A stretch of 42,013 nucleotides of DNA from Opitutaceae bacterium (GTDB lineage Bacteria; Verrucomicrobiota; Verrucomicrobiia; Opitutales; Opitutaceae): the NCBI GenBank assembly GCA_027485815.1, contig JAIXQE010000017.1, forward strand, positions 1 to 42,013, in the 5' to 3' direction. Every line of letters begins with the position of its first letter. Position 1 is the first letter of the stretch. Below are positions 16,302-26,059 of the stretch, one piece after another. The notes under the pieces were generated by a model. That model was not told the origin of the DNA, did no database searches, and saw only the letters and a program-made list of their open reading frames with translations. A program made the position numbers and the translations under genes.

Positions 16302-17812
16302 GCCCACGCGGGCACGACCCCGAGTTCCACGTCGAAGACAAGGCGCCCGAGCAGCAGGACGAGGCCGACCAAAATGGGCACCAGCAGGACGTTGAGCCAC
16401 ATCCCGGCGCCTGCCATCTGCGGCAGGGTGACGTGGCCGCTGCCGAACACGATGGCATTGGGCGGGGTGCCCACCGGCAGCATATAGGAACAGTTGGCCG
16501 CGAGGGCGGTGGGGATGAGGAACAGCAGCGGGTTCTCACCGACGCTCACGGCCAGGGCCGCCGCGATCGGCAGGAACGTCGCGGCCGTGGCCGTGTTGCT
16601 CGTGAGCTCCGTCAGCATCAGGATGCCAAAGCAGACGACGCAGACGAGGGCCACCGTGGGGATGCCGCCGAGGCCCGCGCAGAGGTCGCCCAGGTAGCGC
16701 GAGAGGCCGTGCTTCTCGATGTTGCCCGCCAAGCTCAGGCCGCCGCCGAACAGCAGCAGCACGTCCCACGGCAGGCCCTTGGTCGACTCCCAGTTCATCA
16801 GGAACTCACCGCGCCGCGGATGGACCGGAATGAAGAAGAGGGCCAAACCGCCCGCGATGGCAATCGTGGTGTCCGTCAGCAGCGGCAGCGCGCGGGCCAG
16901 CAGCGGCTGGAAGATCCACGCGAGCGCCGTGAGCACGAACACCCAGAGCACCCCGATCTCGCCGCGGGACCAGGGCCCCAGTTCCGCGCGCGCGGCCCGC
17001 AGGTGCGCCGCCAGCCCCGGAATCTCCCCGCGCTCGAGCCGGAAACTGACCCGGGTGAGAATCAGGTACACCACCGGCAACGTCACCAGCATCACCGGCA
17101 CGCCCAGCAGCATCCACTGGCCGAAGCCGATCGTGATCCCGTAGGACTTGGCCACGTAGGCCGCGAGCAGGGCATTCGGCGGCGTGCCGATCAGGGTCGC
17201 CATGCCGCCCGTCGTGGCGCCATAGGCCACCGAAAGCAGCAGGGCGGTGGCGAAGGCCCGGTGACCGCCCGAAGCATCGCTTTCCCCGGGTGGCAGCAGC
17301 TGCACGATCGAGATCGCGATCGGCAGCATCATCAGCGCGGTGGCCGTGTTGCTGACCCACATGCTGACCGCGGCCGAGGCCAGCAGGAAACCGCCGACGA
17401 GGCGGTCCGGCCGCGTGCCGAGCACCCCGATCAGGTTGATCGCCACCCGGCGGTGGAGGTTCCAGCGCTGCATCGCCAGCGCGATCAGGAATCCGCCGAG
17501 GAAAAGGTAGATCACCGGATTGGCGAACGGTGCCGCCGTCTCCCGGATGTCCCCCAGACCAAGCGCGGGGAACAGGATCAGCGGGAGCAAGGCGGTGACC
17601 GGGATCGGCACGGATTCGCAGATCCAGAAGATCGCCATCAGCAGGGCGGCACCGGCCGTCCGCCAGCCCTCCGGGCTGAGGCCCGGCGGCGGGGGCAACA
17701 CGAGCGTCAGGATCAGGGCGCCGGGGCCGAGGATCCAACCAGAGAGCTGGCGCAGGCCGAGGGCGGACGGGTGTTCCAAAGCGTCGCGCACCGGGGAAGG
17801 GGTCGAACTCAA
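16283..17812 (-). CDS. DASS/SLC13 family sodium:anion symporter
   Basis: 509-residue inner-membrane transporter of the divalent anion:sodium symporter family, which moves dicarboxylates, sulfate or related anions with Na+. About eleven to thirteen hydrophobic segments are visible. Both inverted halves carry the SNT signature: VSNTATALMMLPI near residue 153 and TSNTATAATFLPI near 405. The conserved IFWICESVPIPVTALLPL stretch near the N-terminus is also present. The substrate cannot be read from the sequence. The start is unusual: an in-frame TAA lies five codons upstream and no ATG precedes the first helix, so translation begins at TTG 17812 or GTG 17791. It sits 64 bases downstream of the IscA-type gene on the same strand; co-transcription is possible. 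Confidence 0.93.
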   Translation of the reverse strand: MSSTPSPVRDALEHPSALGLRQLSGWILGPGALILTLVLPPPPGLSPEGWRTAGAALLMAIFWICESVPIPVTALLPLILFPALGLGDIRETAAPFANPVIYLFLGGFLIALAMQRWNLHRRVAINLIGVLGTRPDRLVGGFLLASAAVSMWVSNTATALMMLPIAISIVQLLPPGESDASGGHRAFATALLLSVAYGATTGGMATLIGTPPNALLAAYVAKSYGITIGFGQWMLLGVPVMLVTLPVVYLILTRVSFRLERGEIPGLAAHLRAARAELGPWSRGEIGVLWVFVLTALAWIFQPLLARALPLLTDTTIAIAGGLALFFIPVHPRRGEFLMNWESTKGLPWDVLLLFGGGLSLAGNIEKHGLSRYLGDLCAGLGGIPTVALVCVVCFGILMLTELTSNTATAATFLPIAAALAVSVGENPLLFLIPTALAANCSYMLPVGTPPNAIVFGSGHVTLPQMAGAGMWLNVLLVPILVGLVLLLGRLVFDVELGVVPAWARPAAG

Positions 17813-17876
17813 GCGTGGGCGGGATTACAGGGTTTCGGGGTGAAGCGGTTACGCGGGGCGAGACCCGCTGAACCCG

Positions 17877-18194
17877 TCAGGCAAACGATTTCCCGCACCC
17901 GCAGGTGCTCTGCGCGTTGGGGTTGCGGATATCGAAGCCCTTCCCATGCAGCCCATCGTCGAAATCGATGGTCGAACCCGAGAGGTAGGCGAGGCTGGTG
18001 GGGTCGATCAGCACCGCCACACCCTCGCTCTCCAGGCGGGCGTCATCGGCCTTCGGCTCGTCGAATGACATCCCGTACTGGAACCCGGAGCAGCCCCCGG
18101 TCTCGACCAGGACCCGCAGCTGCTTGGCCGGGTCGTTCAGCTCCGCCTGCATCGTCCGCACCTGCCGGGCCGCGCGGGTCGTCAACGTGATCAT
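17877..18194 (-). CDS. A-type iron-sulfur cluster carrier (IscA/ErpA/SufA family)
   Basis: 105 residues, the normal length for A-type Fe-S carriers, which deliver clusters to apo-proteins. The three ligand cysteines are all present: C35 in GGCSGFQY, and C98 and C100 in STCGCGKSF at the C-terminus. No isc or suf genes flank it, so which sub-family it belongs to (ErpA, IscA, SufA) cannot be settled here. It diverges from the protein kinase gene across 126 bases. Confidence 0.95.
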   Translation of the reverse strand: MITLTTRAARQVRTMQAELNDPAKQLRVLVETGGCSGFQYGMSFDEPKADDARLESEGVAVLIDPTSLAYLSGSTIDFDDGLHGKGFDIRNPNAQSTCGCGKSFA

Positions 18195-18320
18195 GATCCG
18201 ACCGTGGGCCCGCGCGCGGCGCTGTCAAACCCCCGCCCCGCTGTTTCGTGCAGCAGTTTTCAGGCCGGTTTCGCGTCTCGACTCTTGCCACGGTTTTGCA
18301 CGGGGCGTTGACTCCGGGGG

Positions 18321-19301
18321 ATGGCGGATCTCACGCACCTCTTCGACCACCTGCGCTACGAGCTCACGCGCAAGATCGCCGAGGGCGGGATGGGGGTCGT
18401 CTACGAGGCGCGGCAACTGGGCGCCGGGCATTTCCGCAAGGTCGTCGCGATCAAGGTGATCCGGGAGGAGTATTCGGCGCTCGAGGACTTCCAGAACAAC
18501 TTCATCGGCGAGGCGCGGCTGGTGGCGGACCTCATCCACCCGAACATCGTCCAGACCTACCACCTCGGCCGCGCCGGGGGGCAGTACTTCATGGTGATGG
18601 AATTCGTGCGCGGGCTGAGCCTCGAGCAGTTCCTCGAGCGCCACCGGGAGCAGGGGCGGCCGGTGCCGGTGGACCTCGCCGCGTTCATCATCTCCCGCGT
18701 CGCCAGCGGCCTCGCCTACGCGCACGCCCAGCGCGACGCGGAGGGCCGCCACCTGAACCTCGTGCACCGCGACATCGGTCCGAAGAACGTGCTGCTCTCC
18801 TTCGAGGGTGACGTGAAGCTGACCGACTTCGGCATCGCGAAGGCCCTGAACCTGATGTACAACGAGGAGGGCCGGGTGATCGCGGGCAAGGACGAGTACC
18901 TCTCCCCCGAGCAGGCCAGCTACGCCGTCACCGACGCCCGCGCCGACCTGTTCCCCTTGGGCATCGTGCTCACCGAACTGCTGCTGGGGCGAAACCTGTT
19001 CCGCTCCGCGGACCGCGCGCAGTCGCGGCGCAACATCCTCACCCTGCCCATCCCGCGCTTCGGCAGCCTGCGAGCGGACATCGCCGCCCCGCTCGAGGCG
19101 ATCCTCCAGCGGATGCTCACCCGGGACCGCGACCGGCGCTACCAGGCGGCCGGGGAGATCGTCCGCGACCTCGAGGAACACCTTTACGGCGGGCGCTTCG
19201 GCCCGACGACCCGGACGCTGTCCGACTACGTAAAAGTCCTCTGGGGCGTAAGTGAATCCGGCGCCGCTCCGGTGGTGCCCGTGGCGGCCCGCGCCCGATG
19301 A
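18321..19301 (+). CDS. soluble Ser/Thr protein kinase
   Basis: 326-residue Hanks-type kinase without sensor domain or membrane helix, hence cytoplasmic. Motifs: glycine loop AEGGMGVV (20-27), VAIK Lys45, alpha-C Glu64, HRD (149-151), DFG (169-171), SPEQA (195-199). The catalytic loop reads HRDIGPKN, so the Lys two residues after the catalytic Asp of Ser/Thr kinases (HRDxKPxN) is Gly153, while Asp151 and Asn156 remain. The activation segment KDEYLSPEQ also departs from the usual GTxxYMSPEQ. Some bacterial kinases tolerate such changes (HRDVSPQN types), so activity is plausible but not assured. rpoN starts 21 bases downstream, which suggests one transcript and a possible link to sigma-54 control (inference). 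Confidence 0.93.
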   Translation: MADLTHLFDHLRYELTRKIAEGGMGVVYEARQLGAGHFRKVVAIKVIREEYSALEDFQNNFIGEARLVADLIHPNIVQTYHLGRAGGQYFMVMEFVRGLSLEQFLERHREQGRPVPVDLAAFIISRVASGLAYAHAQRDAEGRHLNLVHRDIGPKNVLLSFEGDVKLTDFGIAKALNLMYNEEGRVIAGKDEYLSPEQASYAVTDARADLFPLGIVLTELLLGRNLFRSADRAQSRRNILTLPIPRFGSLRADIAAPLEAILQRMLTRDRDRRYQAAGEIVRDLEEHLYGGRFGPTTRTLSDYVKVLWGVSESGAAPVVPVAARAR

Positions 19302-19322
19302 TCCCGGCTTCGTCCTAACCAC

Positions 19323-20819
19323 ATGAGTGGAGCCGCCTTCAGCAACGATCTGCGCCAGCGCCAGACCCAGACCCAGGTCCTGGCGCCGCAGCTGCGCCAC
19401 TCGCTGAAGATCCTGCAGGTGGCCGCCCTCGACCTGCGGACGGTGATCCAGGAGGAGTTGCAGGCGAACCCCACCCTCGAGGAACTGCCGCTCGACGGCG
19501 TGAGCCTCGACGCGCCCGCCGACGCCCCCGAGGGCGGGGGCGAGGACGGCGCGGCGGAGCGCCCTGCCGACGCCGGCGAGGGCGAACCGCGGCGCGACGA
19601 AATGGATTTCTCCCGCGACCGGGAGTTCGAGATCCTCGGCAAGCTCGACGAGGACTGGCGGGACCACATGGCGAGCATCGGCGGCGCCCAGCCAGCGACC
19701 GCCGAGGACGCGGAGCGGCGCCAGCACCTGTTCGACTCGCTGGTCAGCGAAACCTCCCTCCAGGAGCACCTGCTGCGCCAGGCGGAGCTCGCGGACCTCG
19801 CCCCCCAGGAAATGGCGGCGATGCGGCATCTGGTGGGCTGCCTCGATGACGCCGGTTTCCTCACCCAGTCGCCCTCGGACGTGGCCCTCCAGGCCGGGCT
19901 GCCGCTCAGCGCGGTGCAGGAGGCCGTGGCGTGCCTGCGGACCTTCGACCCCCCCGGCATCGGCGCGCAGGACCTCGCCGGCTGCCTCATCCACCAGCTG
20001 GCCGCCAAGGGCCGCTCCGGCAGCCTCGCGCACCGCATCCTCGCCGAGCAGTTCGAACTCCTCACCCGCCGGCGCATCCCGGACCTCGCGCGGCGCCTCG
20101 ACGCGGACCCGGAGGATGTGCAGGAGGCGATCGAGGAGATCGGCAAGCTCGACCCGGCCCCGGGCCGCCGCTTCGCCGACGACAGCAACCGCGCGGTCGT
20201 CCCGGACGTGATCATCGAGCGCGACGGGGACGACTGGAAGATCACCCTCAACAGCGACTACATCCCCCGCCTGCGCATCTCGGGCGCCTACCGCGAAATG
20301 ATCGCGCGCGGGACCCTGTCCAAGGACGAGCGCGAGTACCTCCGCGAGCGCATCCGCTCCGGCAAGTTCCTCATCGACTCCATCGAGCAGCGCCAGCGCA
20401 CGATTGAGCGCATCACCCGCGAGATCATCAACGTGCAGCGCGATTTCTTCGAGCGGGGTGTCTCGGCCCTGAAGCCGCTGACGATGACCCAGGTCGCGTC
20501 CGTCGTGGGCGTCCACGAGACCACCGTGAGCCGGGCGATCGCCAACAAGTATGCCCAGACCCCGCACGGGGTCTTCGAGCTCAAGTACTTCTTCACGCCC
20601 GGCTACCAGGCCGAGAGCGGGGCGGCGGTCTCCAACACCAGCGTGAAGGAGATGATCGCGGACCTGATCAACGTGGAGGACGTCTCGAGCCCCCTCAGCG
20701 ACCAGGACCTGGTGGGCAAGCTGCAGGAGCGGGGCATCACCATCGCCCGGCGGACGGTGGCGAAGTACCGCGAGGAACTCGGCCTGCTGCCGAGCAACCT
20801 GCGGCGGCAGTACCGCTGA
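19323..20819 (+). CDS. rpoN: RNA polymerase sigma-54 factor RpoN
   Basis: 498 residues, normal for RpoN. Region I is Gln/Leu-rich ([25 protein letters not shown]), region II is an acidic linker (~residues 60-110), then come the core-binding domain and the DNA-binding part with its HTH ([23 protein letters not shown]). The diagnostic RpoN box [10 protein letters not shown] is at 475-484, followed by the typical [11 protein letters not shown] end. It directs core polymerase to -24/-12 promoters that need AAA+ activators; none of the regulators in this window has such an activator domain. The usual rpoN neighbours (hpf, ptsN, lptB) are absent; a protein kinase gene precedes it instead. Confidence 0.97.
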   Translation: MSGAAFSNDLRQRQTQTQVLAPQLRHSLKILQVAALDLRTVIQEELQANPTLEELPLDGVSLDAPADAPEGGGEDGAAERPADAGEGEPRRDEMDFSRDREFEILGKLDEDWRDHMASIGGAQPATAEDAERRQHLFDSLVSETSLQEHLLRQAELADLAPQEMAAMRHLVGCLDDAGFLTQSPSDVALQAGLPLSAVQEAVACLRTFDPPGIGAQDLAGCLIHQLAAKGRSGSLAHRILAEQFELLTRRRIPDLARRLDADPEDVQEAIEEIGKLDPAPGRRFADDSNRAVVPDVIIERDGDDWKITLNSDYIPRLRISGAYREMIARGTLSKDEREYLRERIRSGKFLIDSIEQRQRTIERITREIINVQRDFFERGVSALKPLTMTQVASVVGVHETTVSRAIANKYAQTPHGVFELKYFFTPGYQAESGAAVSNTSVKEMIADLINVEDVSSPLSDQDLVGKLQERGITIARRTVAKYREELGLLPSNLRRQYR

Positions 20820-20854
20820 GCCGGCGGGCCCGGCGGCGACGGCGGGCGTTCCGC

Positions 20855-20879
20855 GGGCTTGCCTCGCCCGGGCAAGCCC
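20855..20879 (+). terminator. hairpin between rpoN and ilvB
   Basis: Perfect 9-base arms GGGCTTGCC (20855-20863) and GGCAAGCCC (20871-20879) with a 7-base loop, 36 bases after the rpoN stop and 38 before ilvB. A pyrimidine-rich but not T-rich run (CTTCTCCTCG) follows. It probably ends the rpoN transcript. A leader or attenuator role for ilvB is less likely because no leader peptide is seen. Confidence 0.5.
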
Positions 20880-20916
20880 CTTCTCCTCGCCGTTTCGATC
20901 CGGACCCGTACCCGCC

Positions 20917-22695
20917 ATGAAAAAAGAAACCACCTCCCCCGCCGCGTTCCCCCAGGCCGAAGTCGGCCGCGAAATGAAGGGATCCGACTGCGTCGTCGAG
21001 TGCCTGATCCGCGAGGGGGTCGACGTGATCTTCGCCTACCCGGGCGGCGCCTCCCAGGAGCTCCACCAGTCACTCGCCCGCACCGACAAGGTCCGCGTGA
21101 TTTTGCCCCGCCACGAACAGGGCGGCTCCTTCGCCGCCGAGGGCTACGCCCGCGCCACCGGCAAGGTCGGCGTCTGCATGGCCACCTCCGGCCCGGGCGC
21201 CACCAACCTGGTGTCCGCCATCGCCGACGCGTTCATGGATTCCATCCCGATGGTGGCCATCACCGGCCAGGTGTACTCGAAGTACATCGGCAAGATGGCG
21301 TTCCAGGAGACGGATTTCTACGGGATGACGCTCCCGATCGTGAAGCACTCCTACCTGGTGCTGAACGTCCACGACCTGCCCCGGATCTTCAAGGAGGCCT
21401 TCCACCTCGCCCGCAGCGGCCGCCCGGGCCCCGTCATCATCGACATCCCGAAGGACATCCAGCAAGCGAAGTTCCAGCCGGTGTTCCCGCCCGCGGTGGA
21501 GTTCCGCAGCCCCTACGCCAGCGCGACGCCCCGGGCCAACGACGCGACCCTGCAGCAGGTCCTCGCGCTCATCGCCGAGGCGAAGCGACCGATCCTCTAC
21601 GCGGGCGGCGGCATCATCTCCGCCGAGGCCCACACCGAGCTGAAGGCCTTCGCGGAAAAGACCAACATCCAGGTCGCCACCACCCTGATGGGCGTCGGCG
21701 GCTTCCCCGAGTCCCACCCGCTCTCGCTGCAATGGTTCGGGATGCACGGAGCCGCCTACGGCAACTGGGCGGTCGACCAGTGCGACCTCCTCCTCTGCGT
21801 GGGCGCCCGGTTCGATGACCGCATCACCGGCGACACGCGGCACTTCGCCACCCAGGCGAAGATCGTCCACATCGACATCGACGCCTCCGAGCACCACAAG
21901 AACAAGCGCGCCCACCTCGCGGTGGTGAGCGACGTGAAGCACGCCCTCGGGCGGCTCGTCGAACTCGCCACCGCCGCCCGCTTCACGCCGCCCGACACCT
22001 CCGCGTGGCTCACGCAGGTCGCCGCGTGGAAACGGGACCACCCCTTCGCCTACGAGGACAGCCGCCACATCGTGCCCCAGGAGGCCGTGCAGGTCCTCTT
22101 CGAGCTCACCAAGGGCGACGCCATCATCACCACCGGCGTCGGCCAGCACCAGATGTGGGCGGCGCAGTTCTACCGGTTCAACGAGCCCCGCCGCTACCTC
22201 AGCTCCCTCGGCCTCGGCGCGATGGGCTTCGGCTACCCCGCCGCGATGGGCGCGAAGGTCGCCTGCCCCGACAAGCAGGTGATCGACATCGACGGCGACG
22301 GCTCGTTCGTGATGAACGTCCAGGAACTCGCCACCTGCAAGATCGAGGGCATCGCCGCCAAGGCGATGATCCTCAACAACCAGCACCTCGGGATGGTCGT
22401 GCAATGGGAGGATCGCTTCTACGGAAGCGTCCGCGGCAACACGGTCCTTGGCGACGAATCCAATGTCGGCAGCCCCGACAACCCCGCCGCCCTCTACCCG
22501 GACTTCGTCAAGATCGCCGAAGGCTTCGGGGTCAAGGGCCGCCGCGTGATCCGCAAGAGCGAGCTCCGCGCCGCCATCCAGGAGATGCTCGACCACGACG
22601 GCCCCTACGTCCTCGACATCATCGTCCCCTACACCGAGCACGTGCTGCCGATGATCCCCGCCGGCAAGACAGTGAAGGACATGCTGCTGAAGTGA
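20917..22695 (+). CDS. ilvB: acetolactate synthase, large (catalytic) subunit
   Basis: 592 residues. This ThDP enzyme condenses two pyruvates, or pyruvate with 2-oxobutyrate, in branched-chain amino acid synthesis. The catalytic Glu67 lies in [17 protein letters not shown], followed by the GPGATN segment. The ThDP/Mg motif is [30 protein letters not shown] beginning near residue 460, and [14 protein letters not shown] is characteristic of the biosynthetic type. Start ATG 20917 adds ~19 residues before the conserved [11 protein letters not shown]; the second Met (residue 20) is an alternative. The regulatory subunit gene ilvN and the next-step gene ilvC, commonly adjacent, are not here. The stop overlaps the next gene's GTG by 4 bases. 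Confidence 0.95.
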   Translation: MKKETTSPAAFPQAEVGREMKGSDCVVECLIREGVDVIFAYPGGASQELHQSLARTDKVRVILPRHEQGGSFAAEGYARATGKVGVCMATSGPGATNLVSAIADAFMDSIPMVAITGQVYSKYIGKMAFQETDFYGMTLPIVKHSYLVLNVHDLPRIFKEAFHLARSGRPGPVIIDIPKDIQQAKFQPVFPPAVEFRSPYASATPRANDATLQQVLALIAEAKRPILYAGGGIISAEAHTELKAFAEKTNIQVATTLMGVGGFPESHPLSLQWFGMHGAAYGNWAVDQCDLLLCVGARFDDRITGDTRHFATQAKIVHIDIDASEHHKNKRAHLAVVSDVKHALGRLVELATAARFTPPDTSAWLTQVAAWKRDHPFAYEDSRHIVPQEAVQVLFELTKGDAIITTGVGQHQMWAAQFYRFNEPRRYLSSLGLGAMGFGYPAAMGAKVACPDKQVIDIDGDGSFVMNVQELATCKIEGIAAKAMILNNQHLGMVVQWEDRFYGSVRGNTVLGDESNVGSPDNPAALYPDFVKIAEGFGVKGRRVIRKSELRAAIQEMLDHDGPYVLDIIVPYTEHVLPMIPAGKTVKDMLLK

Positions 22696-23705
22696 GCGCG
22701 GCCCCCCAGCCCCCGGCCCTCCGGCACGCCTTCGTCACCGGTGCCGCCGGCTTCATCGGCTCCACCCTCGTCGACCGCCTGCTGGCCGACGGGGTCCGGG
22801 TCACCGGCTGGGACAACCTCTCGACCGGCCAACGCCGCTTCCTTGAGGGCGCCACGCGCCACCCCGGATTCCGCCTGCTCGAGGGCGACAACCTCGACCT
22901 CCCCGCCCTCCGCGCCGCGATGGCCGGGTCGGACTTCGTGTTCCACCTCGCCGCCAACGCCGACATCAAGGACGGCTGGTCGCACCCGGAGAAGGACCTC
23001 CACCAGAACACCATCGCGACGTTCAACGTCCTCGAGGCGATGCGCGCCAACGGCGTGCGCCGCATCGCCTTCTCCTCCACCGGCTCGGTCTACGGGGAGG
23101 CCCTCGTCACGCCCGACCGCCCGACGCCCGAGGACGACGCCTTCCCGGTGCAGACCTCGCTCTACGGCGCCTCCAAGGCGGCCGGCGAGGGCCTGATCGC
23201 CGCCTACGCCGAGGGCGGCCAGCTCGACGAGGCCTACCTCTTCCGCTTCGTCTCGATCCTCGGCGAGCGCTACACGCACGGGCACGTCTTCGACTTCTAC
23301 CGGCAACTGCTCGACCACCCCGACCACCTGCGGGTGCTCGGCGACGGTTCCCAGCGCAAGAGCTACCTCTACGTTCAGGACTGCATCGCGGCCATCCTCC
23401 ACGTCGCCCGCCTCGGCACCGCCCGCGGCGCCCGCCACCGCACCCAGGTCTACAACCTCGGCACGCCGGAATTCGTCCAGGTGAAGGACAGCATCCGCTT
23501 CATCTGCGGCGCGCTCGGCCTCAACCCGCGGCTCGACTTCACCGGCGGCGACCGAGGCTGGATCGGCGACAACCCGTTCATCTTCCTCGACACCCGCCGC
23601 ATCCAAGCCACCGGCTGGAAGCCCCGCCTGACGATCGAGCAGGGCGTCGTCCAGACCCTCCGCTGGCTCGAGGCCAACCGCTGGGTCTACGAGAGCCGGC
23701 GCTGA
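22692..23705 (+). CDS. NAD-dependent epimerase/dehydratase (GalE-like extended SDR)
   Basis: 337 residues from GTG 22692, which overlaps the ilvB stop as GTGA; the frame is open further upstream but that part is inside ilvB. The Rossmann motif TGAAGFIGS (residues 16-24) and catalytic Y158-x3-K162 in [10 protein letters not shown] are present, with the Ser/Thr pair in [20 protein letters not shown] and a [26 protein letters not shown] end match UDP-sugar 4-epimerase relatives, so it probably acts on a nucleotide sugar. The exact substrate is unknown. Tight coupling to ilvB is odd for a sugar enzyme. Confidence 0.9.
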   Translation: MSAAPQPPALRHAFVTGAAGFIGSTLVDRLLADGVRVTGWDNLSTGQRRFLEGATRHPGFRLLEGDNLDLPALRAAMAGSDFVFHLAANADIKDGWSHPEKDLHQNTIATFNVLEAMRANGVRRIAFSSTGSVYGEALVTPDRPTPEDDAFPVQTSLYGASKAAGEGLIAAYAEGGQLDEAYLFRFVSILGERYTHGHVFDFYRQLLDHPDHLRVLGDGSQRKSYLYVQDCIAAILHVARLGTARGARHRTQVYNLGTPEFVQVKDSIRFICGALGLNPRLDFTGGDRGWIGDNPFIFLDTRRIQATGWKPRLTIEQGVVQTLRWLEANRWVYESRR

Positions 23706-23718
23706 CCGGCCTTCCCCG

Positions 23719-24522
23719 ATGCGCGTCCTGGTCACCGGCTCCAGCACGGGCATCGGCCGGGCGCTCACCCTCCGGCTGCTCGACGCGGGCCACGCGGTCT
23801 GGGGCTGGGCGCGCTCCGACCAGGCGGACCTCGCCGCGGCGCGGCCGACGTTCCGCGCCACCCGCGCCGACGTGGCCGACTGGCCGGCCGTGCAGGCCGC
23901 CGCGGCGGAACTCGCGGCCGCATGGGGCGGACTCGACGCCCTCGTCACCTGCGCCGGCGTCCAAGGCGAGATCGGCCGCGCCCTCGCCGCCGATCCCCTC
24001 CGGTGGAGCGAGACCATCCGCGCCAACCTCGACGGCACGTACTTCACCCTGCGCGCCTGCGCCCCACTGCTCGCCCGCGCGGAACGGCGGGCCAAGGTGG
24101 TGTGCTTCTCCGGCGGAGGCGCGACCAAGCCGCGACCCCACTTCTCCGCCTACGGCGCCGCCAAGACGGCCGTCGTGCGCCTCGTCGAGACCATCGCCAC
24201 GGAGGAATCCGGCCGGCCATTCGACATCAATGCCCTCGCCCCCGGCGCGATCCATACCCGGCTGACGGAGGAGGTGCTCGCCCTCGGCCCCGCCGTCGCG
24301 GGAGCCGCGGAATTCGCGGCCGCCCAGCGCCAGCGCGCCGATGATCCCGCCCCGCTCGCCCGCGCGCTCGACTGTGTCGAATGGCTGCTTTCGCCGCGGA
24401 GCGACGGGATCAGCGGCCGGCTCCTCGCCGCCCCCTGGGACCCGTGGCCCACCTTGGCCGCCGCGGACCTGGCGGGCGGGGAAACCTACACCCTGCGCCG
24501 GGTCGTCCCGCCGGGCGCCTGA
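23719..24522 (+). CDS. short-chain dehydrogenase/reductase
   Basis: 267-residue classical SDR oxidoreductase, 13 bases after the epimerase gene. The cofactor motif TGSSTGIG is at residues 6-13 and the active-site Y145-x3-K149 is in SAYGAAK; a Ser lies in VVCFSGGGA. The usual NNAG motif reads TCAG, with Cys replacing the conserved Asn. ALAPGAIHTRLTEEVL is the typical segment after the active site. Context (GalE-like neighbour) suggests it may act on a sugar or nucleotide-sugar, but the substrate is not readable. It ends 15 bases from the convergent flavoprotein gene. Confidence 0.9.
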   Translation: MRVLVTGSSTGIGRALTLRLLDAGHAVWGWARSDQADLAAARPTFRATRADVADWPAVQAAAAELAAAWGGLDALVTCAGVQGEIGRALAADPLRWSETIRANLDGTYFTLRACAPLLARAERRAKVVCFSGGGATKPRPHFSAYGAAKTAVVRLVETIATEESGRPFDINALAPGAIHTRLTEEVLALGPAVAGAAEFAAAQRQRADDPAPLARALDCVEWLLSPRSDGISGRLLAAPWDPWPTLAAADLAGGETYTLRRVVPPGA

Positions 24523-24537
24523 GGCACCCGTCCCCGC

Positions 24538-25980
24538 TCACGCGCGCACGAACGGCAGGTACCGCGGCCGCAGCACGGGATGCGCCGGCCGGCCGCGCAG
24601 CGCGAGCAACCCGTTCGCCACCTCCTTGCCCGAGCGCACCGCGGACTCCATTCCATAGTGGTAGGGCCCGGTCGTGTAATCGCCCGCCAGCCACAGTCCC
24701 GGGATTCCCGTCGCCGCGGTCCGGGGCACGCGCGACCAGTAGCCCGGACGCGTGCCGCAATAGGTCCCGGTCAACCGCAGCACGGTGGCGTCGATCGGCC
24801 GGACCCCGCGGCAACCAGGGAAGAACCGATCCAGGTCGGCGACCGCCCGCGCGACGAGCGCCTCGTCCGCCAAGCCCGCCACATCGTCCGCCGCATCGAT
24901 GAGCACCTGCACGATGCTGCCGGAGGCGGCGAGGCCCGGCCAGTCCCGCCAATGGTCCGCCTTGTCGGCGACGGCGTCGAAGACCGGCCCGTGCCGGCGG
25001 TCGCGGTTCGAGATGTAGACGTTCCCATCCGGCAACACCCGGCGGTCATACCACAACGTGAGCGTCACGATCGGCGTCTCGTGCAGGCCACGCAGGCCGG
25101 CGAACGGCGGCTGCTCCCGCCAGGCCGGCGGCAGCAGCGTCGGCAGCGCGTGGCCGGGCACCGCGGCGACGACGTGGTCGAAGCGGCGCACCGTCCCGTC
25201 CGGCAGGCGCACGCCGGGACCCTCGGGCTCCGCCTCGATGCCGGCGATGGCAGACCCGAGCTGGAGCCGGCCGCCGCGCGCGCGGATGAAGGCCGCGAGC
25301 GGCTCGATCAGGGCATCCCCGAGGGGCGCGCCGAAAAACGCGGTGTCGAAGCGGCCGGTGCTGCCGTACATCGTGCGCAGGAACTTCAGGAAGGAGGTCG
25401 CCCCCGCCTCCTCCGGCCGCAGGCCCTGGATGGTGACGGCCGCGAGCGCCAACTGCCGCGCGAGCGCGGGCGTGGCGCCCTGCGCCGCAAGGAACTCGGC
25501 GACCGTCTGGCCATCGTGGGCCTCCGCGGCCGCGTCATCCATCCGCAGGATGCGCCCGATGAGCCGCGCCAACTGCCAGCGCTCCCCCGGGGTGAGCCCG
25601 GGAAAGGTGGCGAGGCCCCCGAGGGTCTTCAGCACCGACTTGCCGGCGAGGAGGGTATCGACGCGGCCGGTCGCGCCGTTGCAGACGTAGTAGTTGCCAT
25701 CGGTCTCCCGCAGCGGGAGCGGCCGGCCGATCGCCGCCGCGAGCGCCGCGAGGTTGTGGTACCAGGGAAACGCGAGGTGGATCCCGGTCTCGAGGGTCCG
25801 CCCGCGGTCGTCCCGCCAGGAGGCGCATTGGCCCCCGGGGAAGGGCGCGGCCTCGAGGATCTCGACGGTGAAATCGTCCGGCGCCGCCAGCAGGAGGTGA
25901 GCGGCGGTGGAGAGGCCCGCCAGGCCGCCACCGATGATGCCGACGCGCAGGGGCGGGGGGACGCTCGAAGGGGAAGTCAT
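24538..25980 (-). CDS. FAD-dependent oxidoreductase, phytoene desaturase/HpnE-like
   Basis: 480 residues from ATG 25980 (a GTG at 25992 is possible but adds only four residues). The N-terminal dinucleotide-binding motif is IIGGGLAGLSTA, with Glu43 and the PGGQCAS segment as in amine-oxidase and carotenoid-desaturase flavoproteins. The C-terminus has the second FAD motif GIPGLWLAGDYTTGPYHYGMESAVRSG. The pattern is closest to plant-type phytoene/zeta-carotene desaturases and hydroxysqualene dehydroxylase HpnE, so a role in isoprenoid (hopanoid or carotenoid) metabolism is likely. No hpn or crt neighbours are present to confirm it. Confidence 0.82.
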   Translation of the reverse strand: MTSPSSVPPPLRVGIIGGGLAGLSTAAHLLLAAPDDFTVEILEAAPFPGGQCASWRDDRGRTLETGIHLAFPWYHNLAALAAAIGRPLPLRETDGNYYVCNGATGRVDTLLAGKSVLKTLGGLATFPGLTPGERWQLARLIGRILRMDDAAAEAHDGQTVAEFLAAQGATPALARQLALAAVTIQGLRPEEAGATSFLKFLRTMYGSTGRFDTAFFGAPLGDALIEPLAAFIRARGGRLQLGSAIAGIEAEPEGPGVRLPDGTVRRFDHVVAAVPGHALPTLLPPAWREQPPFAGLRGLHETPIVTLTLWYDRRVLPDGNVYISNRDRRHGPVFDAVADKADHWRDWPGLAASGSIVQVLIDAADDVAGLADEALVARAVADLDRFFPGCRGVRPIDATVLRLTGTYCGTRPGYWSRVPRTAATGIPGLWLAGDYTTGPYHYGMESAVRSGKEVANGLLALRGRPAHPVLRPRYLPFVRA

Positions 25981-26059
25981 CGCGACGGCCACGGTGGCCG
26001 ACGTTCCCCGCGTCGTCGAGCGGCGACGCGGCCCGGGGCCGGGCCGGCGGAGGCAGGGC

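Noticed and set aside
14261-18190. A 1309-codon plus-strand frame across the DUF1552 and symporter genes
   Set aside because: It overlaps two clear minus-strand genes and one iron-sulfur gene; the translation is Arg/Ala/Gly-rich shadow sequence.
18285-18300. Sigma-54-like promoter TTGCCACGGTTTTGCA upstream of the kinase-rpoN genes
   Set aside because: The -24 element has GC instead of GG and the spacing to the -12 GC is one base short, which sigma-54 promoters do not tolerate well.
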